From Leptodontidium sp. MPI-SDFR-AT-0119 (taxonomy: Eukaryota > Ascomycota > Leotiomycetes > Helotiales > Leptodontidiaceae), in assembly GCA_020726505.1 (NCBI GenBank), contig JAHLEZ010000023.1, positions 186,001 to 250,000 of the forward strand: DNA of 64,000 nucleotides, written 5' to 3'. Of this stretch, positions 48,286 through 59,800 are shown piece by piece. Within the stretch, counting starts at the first letter, position 1. Each line of letters opens with the position of its first letter. The notes beneath the pieces were generated by a model. It saw nothing but the letters and a program-made list of their open reading frames with translations. It was not told the DNA's origin and made no database searches. The position numbers and the translations under genes are program-made.

Positions 48286-48935
48286 ATGTCCTTCGTAGCC
48301 ATAGATCTACCATCAACAAAATCGGCCAGAACTCAGGACATACCCGGTCTCCTCAACGGAGGAGCAGTCCCATCACAAAATGACCCGCTTCAACATGGCA
48401 AAAGTCGAACGAGCAATTTTGGCACTCAAAAACCAGACTAGAATCTTCAAAGCCTTTCTTGCCAACCTACCTGTACAGAAATTCAGAAGGAGAAACAACC
48501 CAATACCGGCCCTCCGGGCCCGCCATCTCCATCTCCATGTCAGAAGACTCAAGCGCACTGTCCGATAAATATGGAGAAATGTGTCCTTCTATCCACACAA
48601 CGTCAGACTCTTCCGCTTCTAGCACAGAGAATGATTGGAGACCTTTCCAGGCCAAGCAAGATACTCTTAGTCATACATACATACATACTTGCTGGGAATC
48701 CCGCGGAGAAGCATTACGCCATTACAAATTTATCGAGGAGCAAGTATACGACAATGCTCGGAGTCACCGGGTGGACTTGACTTCCTCGAACTTAAATGTA
48801 CGAGAGCTGCTACTATCGTCATGGGAAAGGGTCGCTTCTCCCAAGAAGCATTATCTAGCGTGGGAAGCAAACGTATTTAATCTTTGCATTAAGGTCACGC
48901 ACGATAGTGTTAACAGCAAATGCAATTCTAATTGA
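48286..48935 (+). pseudogene. Small unknown gene with one frame break
   Basis: ATG at 48286 opens a coherent frame (MSFVAIDLPSTKSARTQD) that stops after 51 codons near 48441. The next frame continues smoothly from a run of five A residues at 48428-48432 (RLESSKPFLPTYLYRNSEGE onward) to a stop at 48935. One extra A there would give a 216-aa protein. The C-terminal part (RGEALRHYKFIEEQVYDN, then WERVASPKKHYLAWEAN) looks folded and conserved rather than random. No domain is recognised. As it stands only the 51-aa peptide or an internal ATG product near 48534 could be made. Confidence 0.45.
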
Positions 48936-50325
48936 AGTCTTATGGAACATGCATTTGTGTTTCCTAGAAAATAAATGCTAGTGGCTCGCTTAGCCCCCTT
49001 TTGAGAACATCAACAAACAATCGAATTATTAGACACCACACTTTCTCATAACACCACGATCTAGATGTAAGCAGTGCATAGATAACCTATTACAATTTCT
49101 AGATAAGCAAAAAGTATGGGGTTCTAGATACCCTTGCTTCTTAGCAATTAATATCTCACTGTGAAAACCGTATGGGCAGTCCAGAGAGTAATTCTAGAGT
49201 TAAGTTTGTTCAAATCTAACTTTTACAATCCTCGTCCAGTGATCCGATCTTGCAACTCCTGTCTCAGTCAAATACGTGTAAATTGCGAAAGCGTCGGAAA
49301 AGATCAAGGGCGACTAAATACGGGTCACAATTGAGAGTTGAGGGACTGGTTACTGGCTCATGGCTCCAGATGGCAAATCACCGCGGAAGATAGGTCAGCT
49401 GGTAGTGAACTACATGATACATCTAGACTTCTTCCGAATGTCTGCGAGAAGAAGTGTATATTGCAGTAAGTTTCTCTTTCGCATATCTGAGTGTTGATCT
49501 ACGCTCTCACATCGAATCCAAAAAAAAACACTTTCGCTTGATGGTTTCCTACTCGAGAGCACCTCGTCGAGCACCCCTCATTTTTAGAGGTTGGAGCTAC
49601 GGAACCAACAATTGAAAGTGCGTTGGGCTTTTTTTTTGCTTCAGGTTTCTCTTAAGTTCAGAATACGTTTATTCCGCCCATTGAGACTGCTGGGACATTT
49701 TCTTTGCTCGGTTGCGTTAGGAAGGAAGATGGTCCAAAGGGAAAAAAAATTTAGTATTTTGAGAAATATGGGGTATTAAGATCATGGTAAAAGGGAAATT
49801 AGATATTTGAAAGATGTGAGATGGATACATTACGATAGCTGTAGTCATTTCTGACGTTGTTGATGTTGTTTCTAAATACTCGATGACTGTGGGGTGGTAA
49901 GTTTGAATCATCACAATTACTTGCAAAACATGGCTTCGATGTTCCTGAATGACTCTTCAATGGCACATTGATAATCCATTCTGACACTGGCTGAAGAAAG
50001 TTGAGGAAGCTCTGGGAAGGGGGAAAGGTTCTTCTGGACACTGCAAGTCCTTGTGGTTGGGAGGCTCGGAAGTCAAAAGTCGTAAAGCATGAGTTGCGTT
50101 TCCTCAACTTCAGTCAAACTTTTCTTCTGCAAGGCAAATAGACAACGCCAACATTGTACTTCTATCCTACAACATTGTACTCCTCTAGAGTCTATTACTT
50201 GTGTGGTATACTTCCAAAGTGATATATTTCCCCATCATCCCCCACTGCCCACTTCCCATCCTGACATCCCATCTCAGCCCAAGCTCCTCAAGCCTTCCCC
50301 TCAGCACACCACCTCTTCCTAAATC
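48936..50325. other. Intergenic, no supported gene
   Basis: This stretch is A+T-rich with several short homopolymers (for example near 49,525 and 49,745). Frames are short and overlap. The end should contain the promoter of the small gene at 50326. Confidence 0.5.
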
Positions 50326-50709
50326 ATGTCCAACCCGTCCTCCCATCCTAACTTCTGCCTCCAATTCAACGGACGCACAACTAAACGTGTCGTCGATCTA
50401 GGCAGCTCCACCGAAAAAGCCCGTCCACGACCCAACCCCCTCGTACGCGGCCCCTGTCTCCAGACGTACCATCTCTACCTCATAGAAAACAGGATAGTCA
50501 CTTGCCATGGATGTATGGTCTACATCCCTCGAGAGCAGCAGGAGAAACTTGCGGAGCTGGAGCAACAAGAACGGGTACGTGCTTGGTTCGAGAATGAGAG
50601 GAAGAAGGCTGCTGAATGGAAGCCGAAAGCTGTTAGTGAAAACGAGCAGAGTTCTGTCGATAGTGACGACGAGAGCGAAGAATCATTAGGGGTAAAGAAC
50701 AGTGACTAG
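50326..50709 (+). CDS. Small hypothetical protein, 127 aa, single exon
   Basis: An uninterrupted ATG-started frame encodes a basic N-terminal half with a possible Cys pair (TCHGCMVYIP) and a charged helix (EQQEKLAELEQQERVRAWFE). It ends in an acidic Ser/Asp/Glu tail (SSVDSDDESEESLG). Order and charge pattern look like a real small nuclear or cytosolic protein rather than chance. No signal peptide or membrane segment is present. The family is not recognised. A run of 11 G residues follows the stop at 50718. Confidence 0.6.
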   Translation: MSNPSSHPNFCLQFNGRTTKRVVDLGSSTEKARPRPNPLVRGPCLQTYHLYLIENRIVTCHGCMVYIPREQQEKLAELEQQERVRAWFENERKKAAEWKPKAVSENEQSSVDSDDESEESLGVKNSD

Positions 50710-53700
50710 GTCATTCCGGGGGGGGGGGTCTATGGGATTGTTTCCGTTGTGTAGATAGATCGAAGTCGTTGGTTTTCAGAAATAGCGAAGAGTAAACACT
50801 ACAAGAAAACAAAAACATGTTTCCTTCTTAACACCACAACTTAGAGCGGCGAGCAAAGTGCACATCCACATGCTACTATTACATATGCGCATTCTATAAT
50901 CTACAGTCCAAGCCTCGGCCGAGAAATCGGATCATCAAAGCCATTGCCCCCCTTTCCCATTCTTCCCCCCTCCCCTCACTAGCTCGCTTAAACAATCAGG
51001 CCATTTCAAACACCAACGAATTTGTTTACGTGCTGCGGCCGCACACCCCATTATTGATTTGATTATGAATCGCACAATCTCGTTCATCGGGAACTGGTCC
51101 ACAATTTGAGTCATTGACGCGGCCATCTCAGGGTACACGATGCACTAGCCGACCATTGCGCGCTGTGACCCCCTTACTCATTCACTTCACCGGAAAACAA
51201 GGTTAGCAGCGCTGTTAACATATATAGAAAAGACATTAAACCCACACGTACCTACTCATTCTACTTTTTAATAGACTGAAAATAGATATTCCCCCCGGTA
51301 AATCTATCTGATGAACAAATAACCCTCCATTCCCTGGTAGTTGATTGCCCCAAGTTTAGTCAAAGGAGTACGGAATACCCGTCTATACCTCATTCACCAC
51401 CGACAATGCCACAATCCCCAACTTCGCTGACTCCCATAACATAAGGCGGTAGTATCTCCGTAGCCGTTCATGCGGGTTCGATTCGGATTCAGGCTCTTCA
51501 CACTCTCGGCTCGCATAATCTACTTATTGCCTGCTGTACGGAAGTATTGTACTGTGCGCTAAGAATTTTGGTGGTACGGTAATGGTACGTTAACGGTAAC
51601 AGTAACGGTGACGCTGCAGCACCGTTGGATAGGTACGGTATATTATGCTGATCAGTATATAGCGGTACTACCATGGTCGGGGCGTGGGGTTCGTGCAAGT
51701 GGGGTGGAGTTGCATTGCATGGTGTTGAAGTGCCTTAATGCGACACATATATATACCGTGCGTTTTTTTCTCCATTCTTGACTCCTTGGTAATATGATGA
51801 ACATGTGTCTTGTACAGCACGCCAGTACCTGTGAGATGGATGGGTGAGTGATGGGCAAGGAAGGCACGGGCTGGAGCGGGCTGTGATATCAACGGACAAG
51901 GGGTAGACGGGCAAGTACGCTTGGTGACTTGGAAGTGTGTATGTTTGTTTGAGGTGGAGAGAAATATTACCGTGATGATGATGACAAGGGAAGGGAGATG
52001 AGACGGGCCCTCACTTAATTACTCTCTAAGCTGTTGAGTTCATCTGTGCTGAAACATTCATGGCTCGTTTCATTCTGTTCTGTGACATGGAGATGTAAAT
52101 TGCCTTCAGTTCTTGGATAACTACTCTGCATTAGGTAAACACTCTAGTCATGATGAGCCCTCTCCCCATTCTCAGAGGGTAGACAGCGTCTTCGTACCGA
52201 AGAGCATAACTTCACTCTCTCTATTCTTCCCTAGTCGTGAACACAAGCTACAGTTGTTTGTGCTTGCTCAGACATTTCTTCCTTCGCCAGGCCGGAGAAT
52301 TTTGCAGTAGGACATTTTCAGGAGGACTTCGGGCCGAAAGTCATCAGGAATTTTTCCAGCGTCCGCTGAGTAGGCTTCAAGAGTTAGAACGGTGCATCAA
52401 CTCAGTTTGAACATATCAAAATGAACTCCGAAATAGCGTTCATTCTATCTAGACTTATTGGCAATGGAGAAGTAAAACTAAACTTAAACTTTCAATACTG
52501 TATTTCGTAAAGGAATTTCTAAAGAAAATAAACAAACCCAACGCAGTCCTGAAAAAATGACATGTCACATTCCCTTTTCCATTCCTACCAACACCAGCCA
52601 AGACAAGCCTCCAATTCTCCAAGTTGTCTTGTCTATCCATATCGAAGACTCCTTACTTTCTCCAGGCCTCTACTCTCTACTCTTTACACCCTCCTTTTCA
52701 AATTTCCACACTTTCCTCCTCGACCTCACTCTACCTTGCCTCCGTGCTCCAACCCACAGACCAGACTGGCCTGATTGCAGACTTTGGAGTCTTCCCCTCC
52801 CTTCTTTCTGCTACTCAAAGCCGACCGAGAGATAGCAGTATCCCAATCAACTTCGCACCATCCCAACCCCAGAACGCGTCTTTCCTCTACTTCACTTCGA
52901 CACGCTTCGAACGCATACTCTGGATGGGCCATTCGTCAAAGAGCCCTCGATACCCACGAACGAACAGGCGGGCGGACACATACAGATGATACGAGTAGAA
53001 GGTTGGAGAAGAAGGATGTGAGGAGTGGAGGAGCGTGCTAATGGCTCTACTGGATAATGCGCAGCACAACACTCCCAGCATTTTCCTGTATCGAGACAGG
53101 TGCAACGTGGTATGGAAGAGAAGAGCGGGATATTGATATCCAGTGAAGCTAAGCAACTGGAACGTGTAAAGGTTTAACCATAACTAGGAGTAGATGAAGT
53201 ACAAGAGATGCCGGAGAGGAGAGTGGCGTGCGAGGAGGGATATACAACGAGGAAGGAACATCGCAGATAGAGATACAGAAGGCGTCAGGAGTCCATGGTA
53301 CTGTGCAAAAAGAGTGCCACATATGTCCAATTGGAAGTTGAGAAGAAGGAATATCAACAGACAGATAATCAAGGAAGAAAATCGAAGACAACCTATCCCC
53401 CAGCGGAGTTGAACAAACAAACCACAACGACCCCACCCATTACAACGAAAGACGCCACGAAGGACGAAAGGACCATAAGAATGGGAAAGGGGGGAGAGGC
53501 AAAAGAATGAATGAGTATAAATATAGATAATATTTGCAGAGTCCCAACTAGATAGAATAGAATAGAGTTCTCAACCACGCACCCTACTCATGATTCATCT
53601 AGCTGAGCCTATATACTCCTTGAAGAATTTTCGGGTGTAACGGTGTTAATACCCCCCCACTCCCCCTTTTTTTTTCATTCCAATCCAAATAAAAATCCAA

Positions 53701-54891
53701 CCATCTCAGATCCAAAGCACAATGGATCTCTCAAAGGAGCCAGTTGAATCATGTTGTCATGGTTCTGTAGTTGCGCGCGCCGGCTATTATCCCATCCCAT
53801 CTGGTACCCAAATCCCTAAATGCCTTGCCTTCCTGTGTCCCCTAGACCAGACCAGACTGTTTCATATCCCTGATCCCCATCCCAGATACCCCCAAAGATG
53901 GGCATATCTTCAAAATTACCCTTCACAACACAACACAACACGACACAAGACAGCATAGCAATAAGTAAACCCCCTCCACCCAAGAATGGAAGAAGAAGAC
54001 AAAACACCACGTCCCGCAGCGTGAACCTAGAAAGGGCAAAACAAAACCAAGATGAAGAATATAAAGCAAAACACAGTACCAGCCAAAACGCTGTGAAAGC
54101 CAGATACCCATCCGCCATAGATAAGTAAGTAGATCTCTTTTGTAAAAGGAACCACAATCCCATTTCGCTCCACCTTTTATAAGCATGATTACGACTCCCT
54201 TTCCCATCCCCCCTAAATAACAATCCTATCCAATCCAATCCAACCCAGCAGCAGCAGAAGCAGCTAGTTGAAATCGAAGTCGGATGAAAAAAGAAACGCA
54301 GAAGAGGAAGAGGAAAAATTTACTCGCTCGCTCGCTCGCTTTGTTGGAGATACTGTACTGAAGGATATTTCGCAAGAACTCCCCATAAAACATATTTCGT
54401 ATCTCGTTGGTCAACATAACCAAAAAAAGAACATACCACGTCCAGACCAAGACCCAAACCAGGACCCACACCCGCACCTCCTAGGAACACTTCGACAGCG
54501 TCGAATAGAAATAGGGACAGACTGCATAGTATTATCGTATCATATTGATGATGATGATGATGATGATGATGAGAGGAATCCAAGGTGATGAAATGTTGTT
54601 TGTGTCCAACGGAACGTATTTTGATGTTTATTGGTGCACTGAACGACAAAGGGCGAGGAAATGATTATTAAGTGCCCCGGTAAGAATGACTCCTGATATG
54701 GAACGTAGAAACCTCCAGATGTTTGTGGCGATGTGGACCGGAGTGCGTGAATAGATGGATGAACGGAACGCTTTGCGCCGCCTAGCCCAAGTCTCAAATG
54801 AGAAAGGGACTGATGCCTGGGTATATAACAATGTTGCCTCCTGTGTTCGATCAACTGCAAAGTACATCCTGGTATTCAAAACTCAATTATG
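50710..54891. other. 4.2-kb intergenic stretch
   Basis: Many overlapping frames of 60-120 codons occur on both strands; none has a domain, signal peptide or credible splicing. The right end is the 3' flank of the DUF2841 gene. Simple repeats include CTCG units at 54323-54340 and a TGA trinucleotide run at 54546-54572. Confidence 0.5.
54546..54572. repeat. (TGA)n microsatellite, nine units
   Basis: Nine perfect TGA units lie about 320 bp beyond the stop of the DUF2841 gene. This is a likely polymorphic marker with no evident function. Confidence 0.9.
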
Positions 54892-56872
54892 TTAATGGAG
54901 GTGATGTTGCTGGTGCTCGTCCTTCATCTCCTGATGTTGGCCAAAGTGGTTATTGTCCGAGCTCAAGTAGTCTTGGAAGGCAGGAGGGTTTTGTATTTGG
55001 TGGTGGGGATGGCCGAGACTTCCTGTCCTTAGTTGATTGCCGATAGCAGGGCTGGTGTCATATCTGGCCTGTCCGTCATGGAATTGATGGACTGTTTGGC
55101 TCATGTGATTTGTCTGCTGCGGTTGAGGAAGGAGCGCGAAAGGCGGCAATGATGCTTGTGGAGGTGCTGGATAGAACTGGCTCACTGGCGCCGTCGTGAC
55201 GGGATTGGGCGACCATCCATTCGAGAACATACTTTGTTGTGGATTTGGGAAGGACGGGATGTAACTACGTCGACTGGTGTCCATAGTGTTCGGGCTGTGA
55301 GGCTGCTGGTATTGGTTCATGCTCCTGTAAGTCTGGTCCTCGTACCCCATCTGATCTATCGAGGAGTTGGGATATCGCAATGGAAGGCCACCTCGTATTG
55401 CTCGCATACCGTGTTCCTCGGCTTGATGGAACTGTTGATTTTGAGCCATGGATGGAGACACAAGACTCTCTGGTGGTGTTGGTATGTGTACCGAGTTATT
55501 CCCAGTCTCGTCATCATGCTCGAACTTGGGATAGTTCTCATTATCATCCTCTGAGTCATCATCAAGGCCAACCATGTCTGCAACCCGAACAGGGATGACA
55601 GTTGTGACATCTGCAAACTGTAAGTGACGAGAATCGTCTTTGAATTCACCTGTGACTGACCAATTTCACCGTTCTTGTATCGTTCTTGATGTCTGGCGAC
55701 TTTAAAGATATCCTTCAGAAATGCCCGCTTTGACTCATTCCCTGGGCTCGCCTTGTCGGAAAACCAATTTGACATTGCCTCCATGGTAGCCACTTCCAAT
55801 GACTTGACATTGAGCTTCAATTTTTGTACCGTGGGACACTGCCTGTCGACTGGCTGAACCACCATCTGGATAATATGAAGAAGAAGGGCAAGTCGCTCTA
55901 GCTTTCAATTCAGCACTCTGATCTTGTTTTGCCACCTACAAATACTTACCTTCCTTCAAAAGATGATCGGGTTCCTTGTGTCGCACACAATTGGGGCCTG
56001 TGGTGTTTGGCCACCATGGTGGTGCTCCAGCATCCCCTTTGGTGTAAGGATGATGGGTTTGCTTTTTGGGCTCCACCAATTTGACGAATGCCTTCCCTAT
56101 GATTTTGCACGCCGCCTGCTGGATACTCTTGAATCGGTTGATGTAGAAATCTTTTACTTGATTGTCGTCGCCGATCACCAGGTCTTGCTTTTGCGCAGAC
56201 TGTGCCACGGGGATATCTTCGTCCGATTTCTCCCTGAATTGTCTCCCGTACCCCTTGCGTCTCCTCTTCGTGCTGACCGAACCATCTCCATCGGATTCCT
56301 CAGACCTAGATTTCCGGTGATGACGTCGACCGATCTCTGATCCACTGCTGTGCTTCCTTATGTCTGAATCGAACTCGCCGTATGCACTCGCATCCTGGCT
56401 ATATGCTTCACAACAAGTCAGCAACGTCAACACATGCTGTGAATTTGAGTACATACATGTGCTGTGATTTGCTTCGTGTGCATCCGCTTGCAAGGCACTA
56501 CTCATGAATGCTCTTTGAAATTGATCCGTGAAGAGCCGATCTCGGTATGGCCTCAACGACTGTGACGTGAAGGTCTGAGGTTCTGACGCTTCTGTCTGGA
56601 CAATGAGAGCCCATCTTTTGAGACCTGTGATTGGCAAACAGTCCCTCAATACCGAATCAATCGTCTTGAAAATTTATCAGTCCGGGAACTGCTCTAACGA
56701 TGGGAATCCAACTAACTTTGTCTGGGGGCCGCTGCACAGGAGATACGAGTGGAAGCCGTTCTTGGTTCGTATCAATGAACGTGTTTCGCTCGTTTCGAGA
56801 CCAATTGTTTTCCCTGGGAGGATAGAAACCCCCTGGTTGTAAGGGAGGTCCTCCAGGAAGCTGTTGAACCAT
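54892..56872 (-). CDS. DUF2841 / YDR124W-like helical-bundle protein
   Basis: Five exons (56872-56717, 56664-56457, 56405-55950, 55897-55661, 55610-54892) with introns of about 50 bp join in phase to 591 aa. The conserved core reads FYINRFKSIQQAACKIIGKA, then PHYTKGD-like HHPYTKGDAGAPPWWP, VRHKEPDHLLKEERLALLLHI and SNWFSDKASPGNESKRAFLKDIF. This matches what I recall of the fungal DUF2841 family, related to yeast YDR124W and to a subtelomeric hrmA-associated protein. A basic stretch (STKRRRKGYGRQ) could direct it to the nucleus. The last ~200 residues are disordered and Gln/Pro/His-rich. The molecular function is not established. The start ATG is the first in frame. Confidence 0.8.
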
Positions 56873-59800
56873 TGTGATGATATATACTAGACACTCGGGG
56901 TTGAGGAAGTGGAGCTCAACGTGACTGAACGGCGGTGTGGTATACAAGTCGAGTTGTCGTATTGAAGATCATAAACGAGAATGCAAGTTCAGACAAAGGG
57001 AAGGGGATCTACTGTAGATAGATGTATCAAGGGCCCGAGTGTGTGGAGCAGAGCAGATATGATGCCTGCAGGTGGAGTCTGGGCGCTAGACCGGCAGGAC
57101 AATTTATTAGTTAGATCCACGCATGCATGCTAGCGATATCCAGGGGCGAGGGGTGGTTTGGGGATGGGATAGTGGCTGAGAGATATCCAGAGCAGAGACA
57201 GACGGGGATGAGGCTCGAGACATTAGACAACGAGGAAGTAAGAGAAAAAGCAGGCGAACGAACTGTTGATCTAGGGGTGTTCCTCTCCCTTCGGAGAATA
57301 TGCAACGAGCCAGGCGCTGAGTGGTTGGTCGACTTGATCTGCTGCTCTCTTGTACCGGGGTGAACAGTGGCGTTTGTATTGGGTGTTGGCTGAAGGTTGC
57401 ACAAGCCAGAAACCAAAAGCCAGAGGATCGAGGAGACGCAAGGATACAACGAGGCTTGTGTGGAGAAACGGCAGCTTATAGTACCATGGGATATCGAGTG
57501 AGGCGTGGCTGTAAGCTAGGGCGGCATGGACATCCAGATCCCGACCGAGACTGTCTTTTCCTTCCCGAGACGAGACCCGTATAGGCCGACTGGGCGGGCC
57601 GCTTTCTATGAAACGGGTGAGCTGATGTTGAGAAGAGCTGCTTGAGAGTCTTGAGACGGGTCAAGCAGGTCAAACAAAACTTGGAGGGATGGCGGCGGTA
57701 GGTGTGAGGGAGGATGCGAGAAGATAGAAAGGATAGGGGAGGAGGTGCACTATGCAACCTTTTGGCCTGCTTGCTCGAGCTGGGCTGTGGAATGGAATGC
57801 AATGCGGGCTTGGACTTTGCGTTGCCAAATGCTGTGTTTGATTGCCTGACCCCTCTATAATCACACGCTCCCGAGAGGAACGGGTGCGTGAGACATGCGC
57901 CGCTCTTACTCCTGTCCTATCCTATCCTATCCTGTGCTGTGTTGTCCTGTCCTGTCCTGTCCTGTCTTGCGGAAACCGGCAGTAGTCAACGAGCCTCGCA
58001 ACCAGGCCGGTCTTGCCAGTCTTGTCTGGAAGAGGTAGCTGGTACGTACTCCAATACTCCAGTACTCCAGATGCCGTCCGTATCAAGGTGCAGTACGCGG
58101 TCCTGTGGCCTCTTTGAGAGCTGGGCAAGGCGACGGAAGAGACGAGGATCGTGGGTAATCCGTCGAAACCCTGGAACAGACAAGGAAGGACACGATGTAA
58201 GACTAGCGAGCTCAAACTGAGGTCCGAGGTGCTGCAAGTTATGGCAAGATGAGTAGCGAGAGGGAGGGAAAGAGATGAAGGGGCCGTCAGGTTCTAATTA
58301 TGTTCCGATCGATCTTTCGGAGAGGTGGGATGGGAATAAGTGACAGATCTGGATCATGTTTTCAGATGAAAAAGACAGCAGCGTCAGCAGCAGCAGGACT
58401 GTGTGTGTGTGAGTGTCTGCTGCAGAGCAGAGCAGTTGCCCGAAAGTTTATAGATCCGGAGCAAGCCCGCATGAAAAAATAACATCCTGAACGCAAATCA
58501 ATTGAATCCCCTCCCCTGTGGACGATGGCCTGCAGGCCGGCCTGTGATCCAGGGAACCAGGCGACAAGGTACAAGATCAGCAACGAGTAAGGTTCGAATA
58601 AAAGATCAGGGGCCGCCGATAGGCCCGTACACACGACGGGACAGAGTACTGTACTTGGATGCTCTACGGGCTCTCTGGTTACGGCCTCTCCTGTAGCTGT
58701 AAGACTTCTGCTTCGCCTTGCTCTGCTGTTACTCTTGCTGCTGTGTTCGCTATTGTGATGCCTATCAATGATTATGATCTAACTCGCCTCACGGGCAGTC
58801 TGGAGTAATGCAGTACCACAACAGTGCCACTGCCACAACCACAACCACAACAACTAACTGGAGAGAGTAGAAGCACGCCAACGTAGGACGGCCAGCAGAC
58901 AACTACTGTAATCTACCGTACTGTGTTTGAAGAGCTTTGAAGCAGCGAGCAACACAACGCCATAGTTTACCAAGGCTGTACTGCGCCTTCCAGCAGTCCG
59001 GGTCAACTTGTAGACTTGCTTGTCTGCCAATTATCAAGAGGCACAGCCAACGCGTAATTGGCCGTTCGGAACAGTGAAATACTTTGTGGATCATAGCAGA
59101 GCATAGATATCGGTTTGCAGCCAGGAAGAAGGGATCCTCTCCTGCTCCATACGCAAGTGTTAGTGTTAGTGTTGGTTGGAGGAGGGGGGCCGCCGTCGAG
59201 GGACAAGGCAAGGCAAGGCAGGATCGGGACGGGTTCCTGGATGAGCTGCAGCACAGCACTTCTGCTTTGCACCAACTCGCTGGGCTCAATGCGACATTGT
59301 CCCCCAATACTGACTGCATCATGCAGTTCACTCATTGGCGGTTGCAGGAGTAGCAGAAGAGCGTTCTGCCCCCAATCGGCGAGATCCCGAGTCGTGCTCC
59401 AGTCTTGCAATTAACATTGGCCCGGGGATTGGTCCACAACATCTTGTTGTACTTTCTTTTCTTTGTTTGGGCCGACCAGGGCTTCTTTCCAATCAGAAAG
59501 TGAGGGCTCGAGGACAGCCATAGATGGGCCAGAGACTCAGAGAGAGTCCCGCTCCCGTACGGTACGGGTACCTGGGGTGGGTATCATATGCTATTCAGAG
59601 GACACGATTAGGAAGGCCGACAGTACCAGAAATCAGACGGGTTCGGTAGAGCTAATTCGCAAGAACGGTAATAGAGATTCAAACGGGGTTCGTGGGGGTC
59701 AGGTTAATCAAGGGCCTGTCTCGTCTCGAGTACAGTACCTGGCACGATGTTCACGGTTGGTTCAAGGCGGCCCTCGAAGCTCGCTCTAAAAGCCCAGTCT

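Noticed and set aside
51460..51500. GGTTCGATTCG resembling a tRNA B box
   Set aside because: No A box, acceptor stem or anticodon arm can be folded upstream; another near-match at 18,005 also fails.
57911..57967. CCTAT/CCTGT run as an internal telomere-like repeat
   Set aside because: The fungal telomere unit is TTAGGG/CCCTAA; these pentamers do not match and are few.
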